64,000 nt of DNA from DASWZN01 sp036404435 (GCA_036404435.1 DASWZN010000068.1:71012-135011); one strand, 5' to 3'. Counted from the first letter of the stretch, positions 1-7,972 are shown. The notes: a model not told the origin generated them from the letters alone. Numbers and translations: made by a program.

Positions 1-918
1 GATGCGCGACACGTGGCCGTCGATGATGCCGTTGCGCGTGTCGACGGACGCTTCCTGGCCGATCGCGACGTCCTTGGCCTGCGTCTCGGGGATCTTCAAC
101 TCGGCCTTCAGCTTCTCCGGCTGAACCACTCTGGCCAGGATGGCCCCCTCGGTCACGCGCTGGCCGACGTCCACGGGGACCTGCTGCAGCACACCGGCCA
201 CACCCGCTTTGACGCGCAGAGCTTGAATCTGGCTCTTCTTCAGTTTCCACAGCGCGCGAAGCTGTTCGACGGTCGCCTGCTGGACGGCGAGCTGCGCCTG
301 GATGGCTTCAAGGCCGATATCGAGGCGCTTCTTCTCGATCTGGTTGCGGTTCTCCAGGTCCTGGGCCGTCGCGGCCGACTTCTTGGCCTGGATGTCGGCG
401 GTCAGTCCGAAGCGGCTTAGCTCGGCATCGCGGTCCGCCTCGAGCCGGGCGGTATGCGCATCGGTTTCCACCGTGGCCGCGGCTGCCTGCTGTGTCAGTC
501 GGTCGCTCTGGAGGTTCACTTTCAGGTTGTTCAACTCGGCCTCGGCGGCCTTCACTTTCCATTCCGCATCGATGGTGGCCTGCTCGAGTTCGGGGTTGCT
601 CAGGACCAGCAGCAGGGTGCCGGGAGTCACGATGGTGCCGGGAAGCGCCAAACGCTGCTCGACGCGGCCGTCGGTTTCGGCCGGAATCACCAAGCCTCCG
701 TCGATCGGCACCAGGGTGCCAAGACCGCGGACCTGCCGCAGCATCGGCCCCCGCTTGACGCCGTCCATCCAGACCTGGGCCCGCTCGACGCTGGGAGCGG
801 CGGGCTTCAGCCCACCCAGCACTTTCGTCGTCACGCCGACCGCGGCAAGAACCACAACTCCAATTACGATCTGCCGAATCTTCCTGTTCCGCGCCGCGGA
901 TTTTCGAGGGACATCCAT
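1..918 (-). CDS. HlyD/RND-type efflux periplasmic adaptor, C-terminus beyond window
   Basis: Membrane fusion (adaptor) subunit that would link an inner-membrane pump to an outer-membrane channel. The 306 visible residues start at ATG 918 and run off the left edge without a stop. There is one N-terminal membrane segment (about residues 16-34), a first half lipoyl/barrel part (about 50-115, with the phrase GTLVPIDGGLVIPAETDG), a long Ala/Gln/Glu-rich coiled coil (about 115-230), and the returning lipoyl half containing GVLQQVPVDVGQRVTEGAIL. The order membrane anchor, half lipoyl, hairpin, half lipoyl is that of the HlyD/MacA/AcrA superfamily. The pump and channel genes, if linked, lie outside the window, so the substrate cannot be given. 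It is divergent from the oxidoreductase at 1088. Confidence 0.9.
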   Translation of the reverse strand, partial: MDVPRKSAARNRKIRQIVIGVVVLAAVGVTTKVLGGLKPAAPSVERAQVWMDGVKRGPMLRQVRGLGTLVPIDGGLVIPAETDGRVEQRLALPGTIVTPGTLLLVLSNPELEQATIDAEWKVKAAEAELNNLKVNLQSDRLTQQAAAATVETDAHTARLEADRDAELSRFGLTADIQAKKSAATAQDLENRNQIEKKRLDIGLEAIQAQLAVQQATVEQLRALWKLKKSQIQALRVKAGVAGVLQQVPVDVGQRVTEGAILARVVQPEKLKAELKIPETQAKDVAIGQEASVDTRNGIIDGHVSRI

Positions 919-1087
919 ACGCTTGCCGGTTTCAGTTACGCACGTCCGATACCAACCGCTGCCTGCATGAAAACACGCGGCTTATGGCACCCGTCGCGCG
1001 GCGAGCCGCTCCCAGGTGTCCGCTTTTGGGACGGCCCTGTTCGGAAGCGGAGGCGGGCCGCTGCCCCATGCTAACATTACAAAGCAC

Positions 1088-2044
1088 ATGGCGAAGCTTC
1101 GAGTGGCCGTAGTCGGCGCGGGTCAGTTCGGGCTGAACCACATGCGCGTGGTGAGCCAGTCGGAACGCGCGGAACTTGTGGCGGTGACCGATCTGGAACC
1201 TGAGCGCGCGGGAGCGGCGGCGGCGCGCTTCTCCTGCCCGGCGGTCGATCTGGCCCAACTTCCGGGCCGGGCGGACGCGGCCATCGTGGCCGTTCCCACC
1301 AGCGCGCACGCAGCCGTCGGCTGCCAACTGCTCGAAGCCGGCCTCGACGTGCTGGTGGAGAAGCCGATTGCACCGGATCTGGCCGGGGCGAAGCTGTTGA
1401 CGGAGACGGCGCGCGCGCACGGGCGCATCCTTCAAGTGGGCCACCTGGAGCGGTTTAACCCGGCGGTGGCCGCTCTCAAGAAGGCCACCACCCTGCCGCT
1501 GTTCTTCGAGGTTCATCGCATGAGCGTGTTCACGCCGCGCAGCCTCGACGTGGACGTGGTCCTCGACCTGATGATTCACGACCTCGACATCGTGCTGGAC
1601 CTGGCGGGCGAGGCGCCGGAGGAGATCCGCGCGGCCGGTATTTCGGTGCTCTCCCGGAAGGTGGATATCGCCAACGTGCGGCTCGCTTTTCCGGGGGGCT
1701 GCGTGGCCAACCTCACGGCCAGCCGGGTCTCGACCGAGCGCGTCAGGAAACTACGGCTGTTTCAACCGCGTCAATACATTTCGCTGGACTATGCGCGGCA
1801 GGAGGGGGCGATTTTCGAGGTTGGCGGAGCCGGCGGCATCGGCTTCCGCATGCTGGAGGTCGCCAAGGGCGAGCCGCTCGCGCTGGAGCTGGAGCACTTC
1901 TTCGACAGCGTCAGCACGCGTGCGCGGCCCCTGGTGGCGGGGGAGGACGGAACCCGCGCTCTCAAAGCCGCCCTGGCCGTGCTTGCTAAGATTGAAGAGC
2001 ATTCCCGCCGGGTCGAGCAATCGCTGGCGGCCTGGAAGCGCTGA
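1088..2044 (+). CDS. Gfo/Idh/MocA family NAD(P)-dependent oxidoreductase
   Basis: A 318-residue soluble dehydrogenase. Residues 5-18 form the Rossmann nucleotide-binding turn (VAVVGAGQFGLNHM), followed by the family EKP motif (VEKPIAPDL) and the C-terminal alpha/beta domain with DLMIHDLDIVLDL. I chose ATG 1088 because the protein then begins directly with the Rossmann strand; an in-frame upstream ATG at 1016 adds 24 residues without family character. The phrase VGHLERFNPA is also seen in UDP-GlcNAc 3-dehydrogenases of lipid A synthesis (GnnA), so an envelope sugar role is possible, but no lpx gene lies nearby and this stays a guess. The TonB-like gene follows after 12 bp, probably co-transcribed. 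Confidence 0.88.
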   Translation: MAKLRVAVVGAGQFGLNHMRVVSQSERAELVAVTDLEPERAGAAAARFSCPAVDLAQLPGRADAAIVAVPTSAHAAVGCQLLEAGLDVLVEKPIAPDLAGAKLLTETARAHGRILQVGHLERFNPAVAALKKATTLPLFFEVHRMSVFTPRSLDVDVVLDLMIHDLDIVLDLAGEAPEEIRAAGISVLSRKVDIANVRLAFPGGCVANLTASRVSTERVRKLRLFQPRQYISLDYARQEGAIFEVGGAGGIGFRMLEVAKGEPLALELEHFFDSVSTRARPLVAGEDGTRALKAALAVLAKIEEHSRRVEQSLAAWKR

Positions 2045-2056
2045 GCGCGCACGGCA

Positions 2057-3064
2057 ATGGCAGCTCTGACCCCCGCCCCGGACGCCCAGAATCCTCCCGA
2101 ACTGGTTCTGGAATGGCCCGGCCTCACTCGGCCGGCCGTTCGAGGCCGGGCGTTCGCGATCTCCGTGCTGCTCCATGCGGTCGGGCTGGCGGTCCTGCTG
2201 CTGCTGGGGGGTGCGGCGGTGGCGCCGGAGAGCCCGAGCCACGGGTTTACCTCTTCGACAGTTCTGGTGGCGCCTCCGATCGAGTTCACGCAGACGGCGC
2301 CAAACCGCGCCAAGATCGGCAAGGAATTCAGCCTGGACAATCTGGCCCCGCGCCCGGCGTTGCGCGCGCCGCTGGCGATTCCACATCTTGCTCCTCCGGC
2401 GCCGCCTGAACCGCCCAAAGTGCCGGCGGCGGGCTTGAACAGGCAGACGCCGCCCGCGCTGCAACTGGGCTCGACTCAGATGCCCGGCCCGCCGCCACAA
2501 CTCCAGACGGAAGAGCAGCCCAAGCTCGCATTGGAGACGCCCGGCGTGCCGTCCGGCACTCCCCAGGCGAGCGGCCAGGATATGGGGCTGAAGAGCCCCG
2601 GTGAGGTCGTCGCCGAAGCCGAACGCGCCGCCCCTTACACCCCACGGGCTGGTGTGCGGGTCAGCGACACCGACCTGGCGCCGGTTCCCGGCCTCGGAAT
2701 CGGAATGCAGCAGGTGCCGACACCCGGCCGGCGCGCCACCGCTCTGGAGTTGATGAGCGACCCGGGCGGGGTGGATTTCAAGCCGTACCTCATCCGCATT
2801 CTGGCGACCGTGAAGCGGAACTGGCTGGCGGTGGTCCCGGAGACCGCGCGGCTGGGACGGCAGGGCCGGGTGCAGATCCAGTTCGCCATCGACCGGAGCG
2901 GCTACGTTCCCAAGCTGGTGATCGCCGTGCCTTCGGGGACGGAGTCGCTCGATCGCGCGGCGGTAGCCGGCATCAGCGCGTCGGCCCCGTTTCCTCCGCT
3001 GCCGCCGGAATTCCAGGGGAGCCAGGTTCGGCTGCAATTCACGTTCACGTACAACATGCGGTAG
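2057..3064 (+). CDS. TonB-like energy transducer
   Basis: A 335-residue protein with one N-terminal membrane helix (about residues 34-52), a long Pro/Ala-rich periplasmic spacer (about 60-220), and a C-terminal TonB-type domain (about 240-335) with YLIRILATVKRNWLAVVPE, the strand VQIQFAIDRSGYVPKLVIAVPSG cut here to its pattern V-Q-I-x-F-x-I-x-x-x-G, and a final LQFTFTYN strand. TonB proteins couple the proton-motive force to outer-membrane receptors through ExbB/ExbD; none of these partners is in the window. The start ATG lies 12 bp after the oxidoreductase stop. It could alternatively be a TonB-box-lacking structural relative, as many acidobacterial paralogues have unknown partners. Confidence 0.85.
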   Translation: MAALTPAPDAQNPPELVLEWPGLTRPAVRGRAFAISVLLHAVGLAVLLLLGGAAVAPESPSHGFTSSTVLVAPPIEFTQTAPNRAKIGKEFSLDNLAPRPALRAPLAIPHLAPPAPPEPPKVPAAGLNRQTPPALQLGSTQMPGPPPQLQTEEQPKLALETPGVPSGTPQASGQDMGLKSPGEVVAEAERAAPYTPRAGVRVSDTDLAPVPGLGIGMQQVPTPGRRATALELMSDPGGVDFKPYLIRILATVKRNWLAVVPETARLGRQGRVQIQFAIDRSGYVPKLVIAVPSGTESLDRAAVAGISASAPFPPLPPEFQGSQVRLQFTFTYNMR

Positions 3065-3146
3065 CCCGGCCATGCCGGGGAAGCACCGCTGGGGCCGGAA
3101 CGGCAACCTCGCCAGGAGTGGCGACGCGGCAGGCAAGAGTGCGCCA

Positions 3147-3160
3147 CGGGTGTATACTCG
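3147..3160 (+). promoter_or_regulatory. Shared promoter-like 14-mer upstream of the RiPP-like operon
   Basis: The sequence CGGGTGTATACTCG ends 8 bp before the ATG at 3168. It contains TATACT, a good -10 hexamer. Exactly the same 14 bases occur at 9685-9698, upstream of the nitronate monooxygenase-like gene. No convincing -35 is visible. If TATACT is a -10, the transcript would be nearly leaderless. Confidence 0.4.
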
Positions 3161-3167
3161 AAAATCC

Positions 3168-4172
3168 ATGCTATCCGAGACACAGCGGGAACTGGTCCAC
3201 CTCTTGCGCGCCGATGCGGCGCAGGAGTACGGCGGGGACGCGCGTGAACGGCTGTGGCAAGCGGCCCTGGACGAAGAGGTGGCCGTTCCCCTGGCCACGA
3301 AGCTCGGTCCGACGGACGAGGCGTATCTGCTGGAGCAGCAGCTGCAGCACCAGACGCGCCTGCACTGGCTGGAAAAGATCCTACGGCGCCTCGAAGCCGC
3401 TTCCGTGGGAGTCGTGAACCTCAAAGGTCCCGTCTTCGGGGAGCGGTTCTATCGGCCGCCCTATGGACGTCCCTCGCTCGACCTGGATCTCGCCCTGGCG
3501 CGCAACGAGGTGCCCGCGGCCGTCCGGGAGCTGGAGCGGCTCGGCTATCGTTCCGAACCGATTCTCTTCGTGCCGATGGACCAGCACGCCGTCCTGCTTC
3601 ACGACTTTGCGCCCGAGGTCGAGTTGCACTACAGGTTGCTCAGCGAATTCGGAGTCCGCCAGGAAATGACCGGCTTCCTGGCCCGGGCAAGAACCGTGGA
3701 AGTCCCGGGGCTCGGCACGGTCCGAGTGCCGGATGCCGAGGACGAGTTTCTCTTCCTGTGCGCCCACGCCGCGAAGCACCGTTTTAGCAAGCTGCGCTGG
3801 ATGTACGACTTGTTCCTGCTGCTCGGGTCTTCCAGCCTGGATGGGGATGCGGTATGGCGGCGGGCCGGCGAGATGCACGCGCGTTCGCTGCTGGCCCTGA
3901 GCGTCGTGGTTCTGGAGCGGGAGTGGGGTCTGCGGGTCTCCGGGATCCCGATTCCTGCTTCTCGGCTCGCCCGGGCGGCCCGGATCCTGCCGGAATTCAC
4001 GAAAGTCCGGCCGCCGGCGCGCACCAAGGCGCAACTCGCGAACAGGTATGCCCGCGACATGGCGGCCTGCGACGATCTGCGCGGCCGGTTGCGCTGCTGC
4101 TGGCGGCTGGGGGCGTCCTTTTCCCAGCGTGCGGCCAAGGAGGCCATCGGACGTTTTGCGAGAGTGCGATGA
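3168..4172 (+). CDS. Nucleotidyltransferase family protein (NTP_transf_5 type), first gene of RiPP-like operon
   Basis: A 334-residue protein with the polymerase-beta-like nucleotidyltransferase signature: NLKGPVFGERF (about residues 84-94) and the metal-binding pair D105-L-D107 in RPSLDLDLAL, then a helical C-terminus with CAHAAKHRFSKLRWMYDL. This family recurs in RiPP and lasso-peptide clusters, where a characterised member modifies the phosphorylated peptide tail together with an HprK-like kinase. ATG 3168 is chosen because it follows the TATACT element closely and starts the conserved helix; an upstream in-frame start at 3072 adds an unlikely basic tail. The stop overlaps the start of the PqqD gene by 4 bp, opening a five-gene chain with such overlaps. 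Confidence 0.85.
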   Translation: MLSETQRELVHLLRADAAQEYGGDARERLWQAALDEEVAVPLATKLGPTDEAYLLEQQLQHQTRLHWLEKILRRLEAASVGVVNLKGPVFGERFYRPPYGRPSLDLDLALARNEVPAAVRELERLGYRSEPILFVPMDQHAVLLHDFAPEVELHYRLLSEFGVRQEMTGFLARARTVEVPGLGTVRVPDAEDEFLFLCAHAAKHRFSKLRWMYDLFLLLGSSSLDGDAVWRRAGEMHARSLLALSVVVLEREWGLRVSGIPIPASRLARAARILPEFTKVRPPARTKAQLANRYARDMAACDDLRGRLRCCWRLGASFSQRAAKEAIGRFARVR

Positions 4173-4447
4173 AACGAACCTTCACTGTCCCCGAACACGT
4201 CATCGAACGGCCGCTGGGGGAGAAGACCGTTCTCCTCAACCTGCGTTCCGGCGACTATTACAGCCTGAACGGCACGGGCTCCTTTTTCTGGAAGGGATTG
4301 TCTAAGGGCGAGTCGCTCGCCCAGCTCGCCGGCCAGGCGCAGCAAACCTTCGAGCAACCGCCGGAGGTCGTCGAGGCCGCCCTGATGGCGCTGGCCGGCG
4401 AGTTGGAGCGATTGGGACTGATCGAACCATCGGGCGAAGGGCAATGA
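4169..4447 (+). CDS. PqqD-like RiPP recognition element (lasso B1 type)
   Basis: A 92-residue winged-helix-like protein with the PqqD pattern: LGEKTVLLNLRSGDYYSLNGTGSFFWKGL followed by two C-terminal helices ending LERLGLIEP. Members bind the leader peptide of ribosomal peptide precursors and hand it to processing enzymes. Here it is followed at once (4 bp overlap) by a B2-type protease, which is the split B1/B2 arrangement of lasso peptide clusters. The likely clients are the two short YxxPxI-leader peptides at 6335 and 6590. It was found by reading from ATG 4169, which overlaps the TGA of the nucleotidyltransferase. Confidence 0.88.
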   Translation: MKRTFTVPEHVIERPLGEKTVLLNLRSGDYYSLNGTGSFFWKGLSKGESLAQLAGQAQQTFEQPPEVVEAALMALAGELERLGLIEPSGEGQ

Positions 4448-4827
4448 TCGTTTTATGGACCAGGTGCTGGTGGGAGCTGGCCGTCTCGGCGTTGGCCATC
4501 CGCAGCCCCTGGCGGTGGGCGTATTTGAACCCCGCGCTGGCGTCCCGGCCCGCGCGGTGCGACGCGGAACGCGTCTGGCGCGTGCTGTGGTCGGCCAGCC
4601 TGCACCACTGCAAGCGGATCACGTGCCTCGAGTATGCCGCTGCCCTGCACAGGCTATTGAAGAGGCGCGGAATCGACTGCACTCTGCGAATCGGCGTTCG
4701 ACCGCCCTCCGACGACAGCCAGCCGGTGGATGCCCATGCCTGGGTGGAACTGGCCGACGGAACACCGCTGTGGGACCTGAAACCATGGGCCGACTACCTG
4801 CCGCTCAATCCGGGCAGGCGCGCATGA
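4444..4827 (+). CDS. Lasso peptide biosynthesis B2-type transglutaminase-fold leader protease
   Basis: A 127-residue cysteine protease of the transglutaminase fold. Cys61 sits in ITCLEYAAALHRLLKRRG, His98 in DAHAWVEL, and an Asp follows (D105 or D111), matching the Cys-His-Asp triad of McjB/B2 enzymes, which cut the leader just after the position following a conserved Thr. The N-terminus is short and carries hydrophobic stretches. Together with the adjoining PqqD it forms the leader-removal machine. The gene overlaps both neighbours by 4 bp. What is missing is a partner asparagine-synthetase-like cyclase (C protein): none is in the window, which makes a true lasso fold doubtful. Confidence 0.87.
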   Translation: MIVLWTRCWWELAVSALAIRSPWRWAYLNPALASRPARCDAERVWRVLWSASLHHCKRITCLEYAAALHRLLKRRGIDCTLRIGVRPPSDDSQPVDAHAWVELADGTPLWDLKPWADYLPLNPGRRA

Positions 4828-5552
4828 GCCGGCACGAGTGCCGGATTGCGGGAGTGCGCCTGACCACCAATCGGGAAGTGGCCGGGGACGACGGCGGCCC
4901 GTGCAGCACGGCATCGTCCGAGGTGCTCTTCCTCGACGCACCCGCCGATCCGCCCAGCGACTGGCTTCGTATCCCGAACCCCGGCACGGGGGCCGACGTG
5001 AGAATCCGGCGCGACGGGCGGCAGGCTGTCATCACGGCCGATCCCGCCGGCCCCGACCAGGGGGCCCGCGAGATGCGCTGGGCGACGCCCTTCATCGCGG
5101 CCCTCCAGGGAGAAACGGTCTTGCACGCTTCCGCGGTGGAACGTGGTGGCTGCGTCTATGCGTTCGTGGCCGGGAGCCGAACCGGAAAGTCGACCTTCTC
5201 GAACGCACTGGCCACCCGCGGATGGAACAAGGTCGCCGACGATCTCTTACCGCAGTGTTTCTTCGAGCAGAGCAACCGCAGGCTGCGGGCGCTCTTCCTC
5301 CTCGAGCGGCCGCGAGGCGGAGGCGCCATCGGCACGCGCCGGTTGAGCGTCGAGGAGGCGCTCGGGGAACTGGTGGTAAACGGCTTCGACGAGCTGGCCG
5401 AAGCGGCCATCTGGGAGACGCACTTCCGCTTCTACTGCCGAATCGTGGAAGCCGTCCCGTGCCGCGCCTTCACCATTCCGGACGACATGAGCCGCGTGGG
5501 GGAGGCGGCCGCCTGGTGGGAACGCATGCTCGAAGCGGAGGCCTGGCTGTGA
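4824..5552 (+). CDS. HprK-like serine kinase of RiPP cluster
   Basis: A 242-residue protein with the HPr kinase P-loop core: LHASAV (from H101), Walker A at 116-124 (AGSRTGKST) and the acidic pair D139-D140 in KVADDLLP. It lacks the N-terminal domain of true HPr kinases. In lasso clusters such stand-alone kinases phosphorylate a Ser at the peptide tail. Both short precursors at 6335 and 6590 keep a Lys-Ser pair after the leader, a plausible target. The gene overlaps the B2 gene and the methyltransferase gene by 4 bp each (ATGA and GTGA), so all are surely one transcript. Confidence 0.85.
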   Translation: MSRHECRIAGVRLTTNREVAGDDGGPCSTASSEVLFLDAPADPPSDWLRIPNPGTGADVRIRRDGRQAVITADPAGPDQGAREMRWATPFIAALQGETVLHASAVERGGCVYAFVAGSRTGKSTFSNALATRGWNKVADDLLPQCFFEQSNRRLRALFLLERPRGGGAIGTRRLSVEEALGELVVNGFDELAEAAIWETHFRFYCRIVEAVPCRAFTIPDDMSRVGEAAAWWERMLEAEAWL

Positions 5553-6304
5553 ACCGATGGTCGCGGGCCGCCCGTAGCGTGGTGCTGCTAGGGCGCTCGG
5601 ATGCCGCCGGGCTGGAACGGCGCACCTTGCTTTACTACTCGCGGGAGTCGCCGTTCGACCAGGCGGAGTACCTGGCGCAGGGGCTACAAGGGTGGGAGGT
5701 CGAAGCCATCCTGAATCACTTTCCACCTGCCGGCAGGATCCTGGTGGCGGCGGCGGGCGGGGGCCGGGAGACGCTGGCGCTGGCCGCCATGGGCTACGAG
5801 GCGACCGCCTTCGACCCGAGCGATCACCTGCTCGACAAGTTCCGTGCGCTTGGCGCCGCGGAAGGGCGCATCGTAAGGGCTGCCCCATCCGAGGTCCCCG
5901 CGTTCCGTGAGCGGTTTGACGGCGTTGTGATTGGCTGGGGCGGATACACGCACGTCCCGGAGAGCGCGCGCCGGGCCGCATTCCTGCGAGCGCTGGCGCG
6001 GCAGATGAAGCCGGGCGCCCCCCTGCTGATGTCGTTCTATCTGCGCCGGGCGGACGGCTGGCGGTCCAGAACGGCTACGCTCGCGGCCAATGCTATGCGG
6101 AGGGCATTGCGGCTGCCCGCCAGCGTGGAGGCGGGGGACTCGATGACCGACAAGTTCGAGCACCGGTTCACCGAGCAGGAAGTAGCCGGCGAGCTGACCG
6201 CGGCCGCCCTGCGCCTGCTCGACTTCAAGCCCCGGCCGTTTCCCCACGCCGTAGCGCGGTTTGACGATCCCGCAGCCCGATCGGCCCCATGTTCACTGTT
6301 GTAA
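5549..6304 (+). CDS. Class I SAM-dependent methyltransferase of RiPP-like operon
   Basis: A 251-residue protein starting at GTG 5549, whose first bases overlap the kinase stop. Motif I is ILVAAAGGGRETLALAAMGYEATAFDPS (Gly-rich loop then an acidic end of strand 2), followed by FDGVVIGWGGYTHV and MKPGAPLLMSFYLRR (motifs post I and III). The fold is clear, the substrate is not. Position as last enzyme of the operon suggests action on the processed peptide, for example on a carboxylate or on a phosphate-linked group, but this is inference. Its last codons lie inside the upstream segment that is duplicated in front of the second precursor gene, so the 3' end and the precursor promoter are interlocked. 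Confidence 0.8.
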   Translation: MNRWSRAARSVVLLGRSDAAGLERRTLLYYSRESPFDQAEYLAQGLQGWEVEAILNHFPPAGRILVAAAGGGRETLALAAMGYEATAFDPSDHLLDKFRALGAAEGRIVRAAPSEVPAFRERFDGVVIGWGGYTHVPESARRAAFLRALARQMKPGAPLLMSFYLRRADGWRSRTATLAANAMRRALRLPASVEAGDSMTDKFEHRFTEQEVAGELTAAALRLLDFKPRPFPHAVARFDDPAARSAPCSLL

Positions 6305-6334
6305 CCACCAGGGCGTTGTGTTAACGTCTATCAC
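6286..6334 (+). promoter_or_regulatory. Duplicated upstream segment, copy 1
   Basis: The roughly 50 bases before the first small precursor match those before the second: both have ATGTTCACT followed by TTGT and, about 20 bases later, GTGTTA, then about 10 bases to the ATG. TTGTAA with TAACGT 17 bases downstream could serve as -35 and -10. The segment begins inside the methyltransferase gene. Because upstream region and gene were duplicated together, each precursor probably has its own promoter or translation signal. Confidence 0.4.
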
Positions 6335-6472
6335 ATGCACAACGCTCCCGAACAGCCAGCACAGGTTCCAGTTCAGCCGCGGGACGAATCGCCGAACTAC
6401 GAAACGCCAGCCATCAAGAAGATCGGCAGCATGGCCCTCAACACCAGGCCGGCGAAGTCCATCGGGCCATAA
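6335..6472 (+). CDS. Short RiPP precursor candidate 1 with lasso-type leader
   Basis: A 45-residue peptide starting MHNAPEQPAQVPVQPR. After a Pro/Gln-rich N-terminus comes NYETPAIKKIGSM, the YxxPxI..(I/L)G motif bound by B1/PqqD proteins, then ALNT at the place where lasso leaders have their penultimate Thr. Only RPAKSIGP follows before the stop, so a cut after Thr-Arg would leave seven residues, without the Gly1 or the Asp/Glu at 7-9 required for a lasso ring. The peptide was found by reading the gap by eye; its near twin 118 bp downstream confirms that the frame is selected: N-terminus, motif and length are conserved while the tail varies. Confidence 0.75.
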   Translation: MHNAPEQPAQVPVQPRDESPNYETPAIKKIGSMALNTRPAKSIGP

Positions 6473-6539
6473 ACACCCTGCAGGGGCCCCTGGGGTTTCC
6501 CCACACGATCCGGCCCGCGTGGCTGGTCTGCGCGGTGGC

Positions 6540-6589
6540 GCGATGTTCACTCTTGTGTCCAAAACGTGCGCCGTGTTATGGTTTATCCC
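6540..6589 (+). promoter_or_regulatory. Duplicated upstream segment, copy 2
   Basis: Second copy of the segment described at 6286, in front of the second precursor: ATGTTCACTCTTGT, then GTGTTATGGT about 10 bases before the ATG. TATGGT could be a -10 with TTGTGT 18 bases upstream. The 67 bases between the first stop and this copy contain a GGGG-TTT-CCCC hairpin (6491-6503) with no following T-run. Confidence 0.4.
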
Positions 6590-6727
6590 ATGGATAACGC
6601 TCCCGAACAGCCAACACAGGTTCCAGTTCAGCCGCGGAACGAATCGCCACGCTACGAGAAGCCGGCCATCGACAAGATCGGCAACATGAGCGTCAACACC
6701 CGGCAGAAGTCGGTGGTGGCAGACTAA
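6590..6727 (+). CDS. Short RiPP precursor candidate 2 with lasso-type leader
   Basis: A 45-residue peptide starting MDNAPEQPTQVPVQPR, near-identical to its twin at 6335 over the first 20 residues. The leader motif reads RYEKPAIDKIGNM, followed by SVNT, then RQKSVVAD to the stop. Tail comparison with the twin: RPAKSIGP against RQKSVVAD, each eight residues after the Thr, sharing Arg at the first place and a Lys-Ser pair. Differences in the leader are mostly conservative, and many are synonymous at DNA level, which is the pattern of a duplicated, functional gene pair. It lies 198 bp before mreB. Confidence 0.75.
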   Translation: MDNAPEQPTQVPVQPRNESPRYEKPAIDKIGNMSVNTRQKSVVAD

Positions 6728-6925
6728 GAGAGCGCACCCGCAGGGGTTCGACACCGGCCGGGGTCGGCCGCTACGGGTCTCCGCGCCCTGTGACGTGCCC
6801 GCTGCCCCATCGGCCCATCTTCTACCGGTTGGCCCGGAGGAAAGGGCTGTGTTACGCTCGGAGAGGACTGGCCGCATTATTTTCCGGCACTTCCAGCCGC
6901 ATTAAGGAGTTCAACAACTACGGCG

Positions 6926-7951
6926 ATGAATGTTCGTTCCCTATTCAGCCTGTTCTCTTCCGATTTGGCTATCGATCTGGGCACGGCCAACACCTTGGTC
7001 TATGCCAAGGGAAAAGGGATCGTGGTGAACGAGCCCTCGATCGTCGCCATCAACAAGAACACGGGTGAAGTCGAAGCGGTCGGCAAAGAGGCGAAGGAGA
7101 TGCTGGGCCGCACGCCGGGCAACATCGTCGCCATCCGGCCGATGAAAGACGGCGTGATCGCCGATTTCAAAGTGACCGAGCGCATGCTGAATTATTTCAT
7201 TCAGAAGGCGCACGGCCGCAAGATGCTGGTCCACCCGCGCATTGTAATTGGCGTGCCGTGCGAGATCACGCAGGTGGAAAAGCGGGCGGTGGTCGATTCG
7301 GCTTATCGCGCCAAGGCCAGCGAGGTGCACCTGGTGGAGCAGGCGATGGTGGCGGCGATCGGCGCCGGGCTGCCGATCACCGAACCGTGCGGCAACATGA
7401 TCGTGGATATCGGCGGCGGCACCACCGATGTGGCTGTCATCTCGCTCTCCGGCATCGTCTATTCGCGCTCGGTGCGCGTGGCGGGCAACGAGATGGACGA
7501 CGCCATCATGCAGTACCTCAAGCGCAAGTACAACCTGCTGATCGGCGAGCGCACGGCCGAGCAGATCAAGATTCAGATCGGGTCGGCCTATCCGCTGGAC
7601 AAGCCGCTGACGATGGAGATCAAGGGGCGCAACCTGATCGAAGGCGTGCCCAAGACCATCACCATCGACGACAGCGAGATTCGCGAGGCGCTTTCCGAGT
7701 GCGTGGCGACGATCATGAACGCCATCCGCGTGGCGCTCGAGCGCACGCCGCCCGAACTGAGCGCCGACATCAGCGACCGGGGCATCGTGCTGACCGGCGG
7801 CGGCGCGCTGCTGAAGAACCTGGACCGCCGCATCCGCGAGGAGACGGGCCTTCCGGTTTCGATCGCCGAAGACCCGCTGGCCAGCGTGGTGCTCGGGACG
7901 GGCAAGATGCTGACCGATTTTAAGCTCCTTCGCAAGATCTCCCTCGAGTAG
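6926..7951 (+). CDS. mreB: Rod shape-determining protein MreB
   Basis: A 341-residue bacterial actin that organises cell-wall elongation on the inner face of the membrane. The nucleotide-binding motifs are all present: phosphate 1 DLAIDLGTANTLVYAKGKG near residue 12, phosphate 2 MIVDIGGGTTDVAVISL near residue 155, and the adenosine motif GIVLTGGGALLKNLD near residue 285. Length is usual. It is the first gene of mreBCD; mreC follows after 21 bp. An AAGGAG lies 16 bases before ATG 6926, rather far, so the exact signal for initiation is unclear. Confidence 0.98.
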   Translation: MNVRSLFSLFSSDLAIDLGTANTLVYAKGKGIVVNEPSIVAINKNTGEVEAVGKEAKEMLGRTPGNIVAIRPMKDGVIADFKVTERMLNYFIQKAHGRKMLVHPRIVIGVPCEITQVEKRAVVDSAYRAKASEVHLVEQAMVAAIGAGLPITEPCGNMIVDIGGGTTDVAVISLSGIVYSRSVRVAGNEMDDAIMQYLKRKYNLLIGERTAEQIKIQIGSAYPLDKPLTMEIKGRNLIEGVPKTITIDDSEIREALSECVATIMNAIRVALERTPPELSADISDRGIVLTGGGALLKNLDRRIREETGLPVSIAEDPLASVVLGTGKMLTDFKLLRKISLE

Positions 7952-7972
7952 GCGGGAGTAAGCTGGTACTTC

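Noticed and set aside
6335..6727. Classical lasso peptide precursors
   Set aside because: After the Thr-X cut only about seven residues remain, copy 1 has no Asp/Glu acceptor, and no cyclase gene is near.
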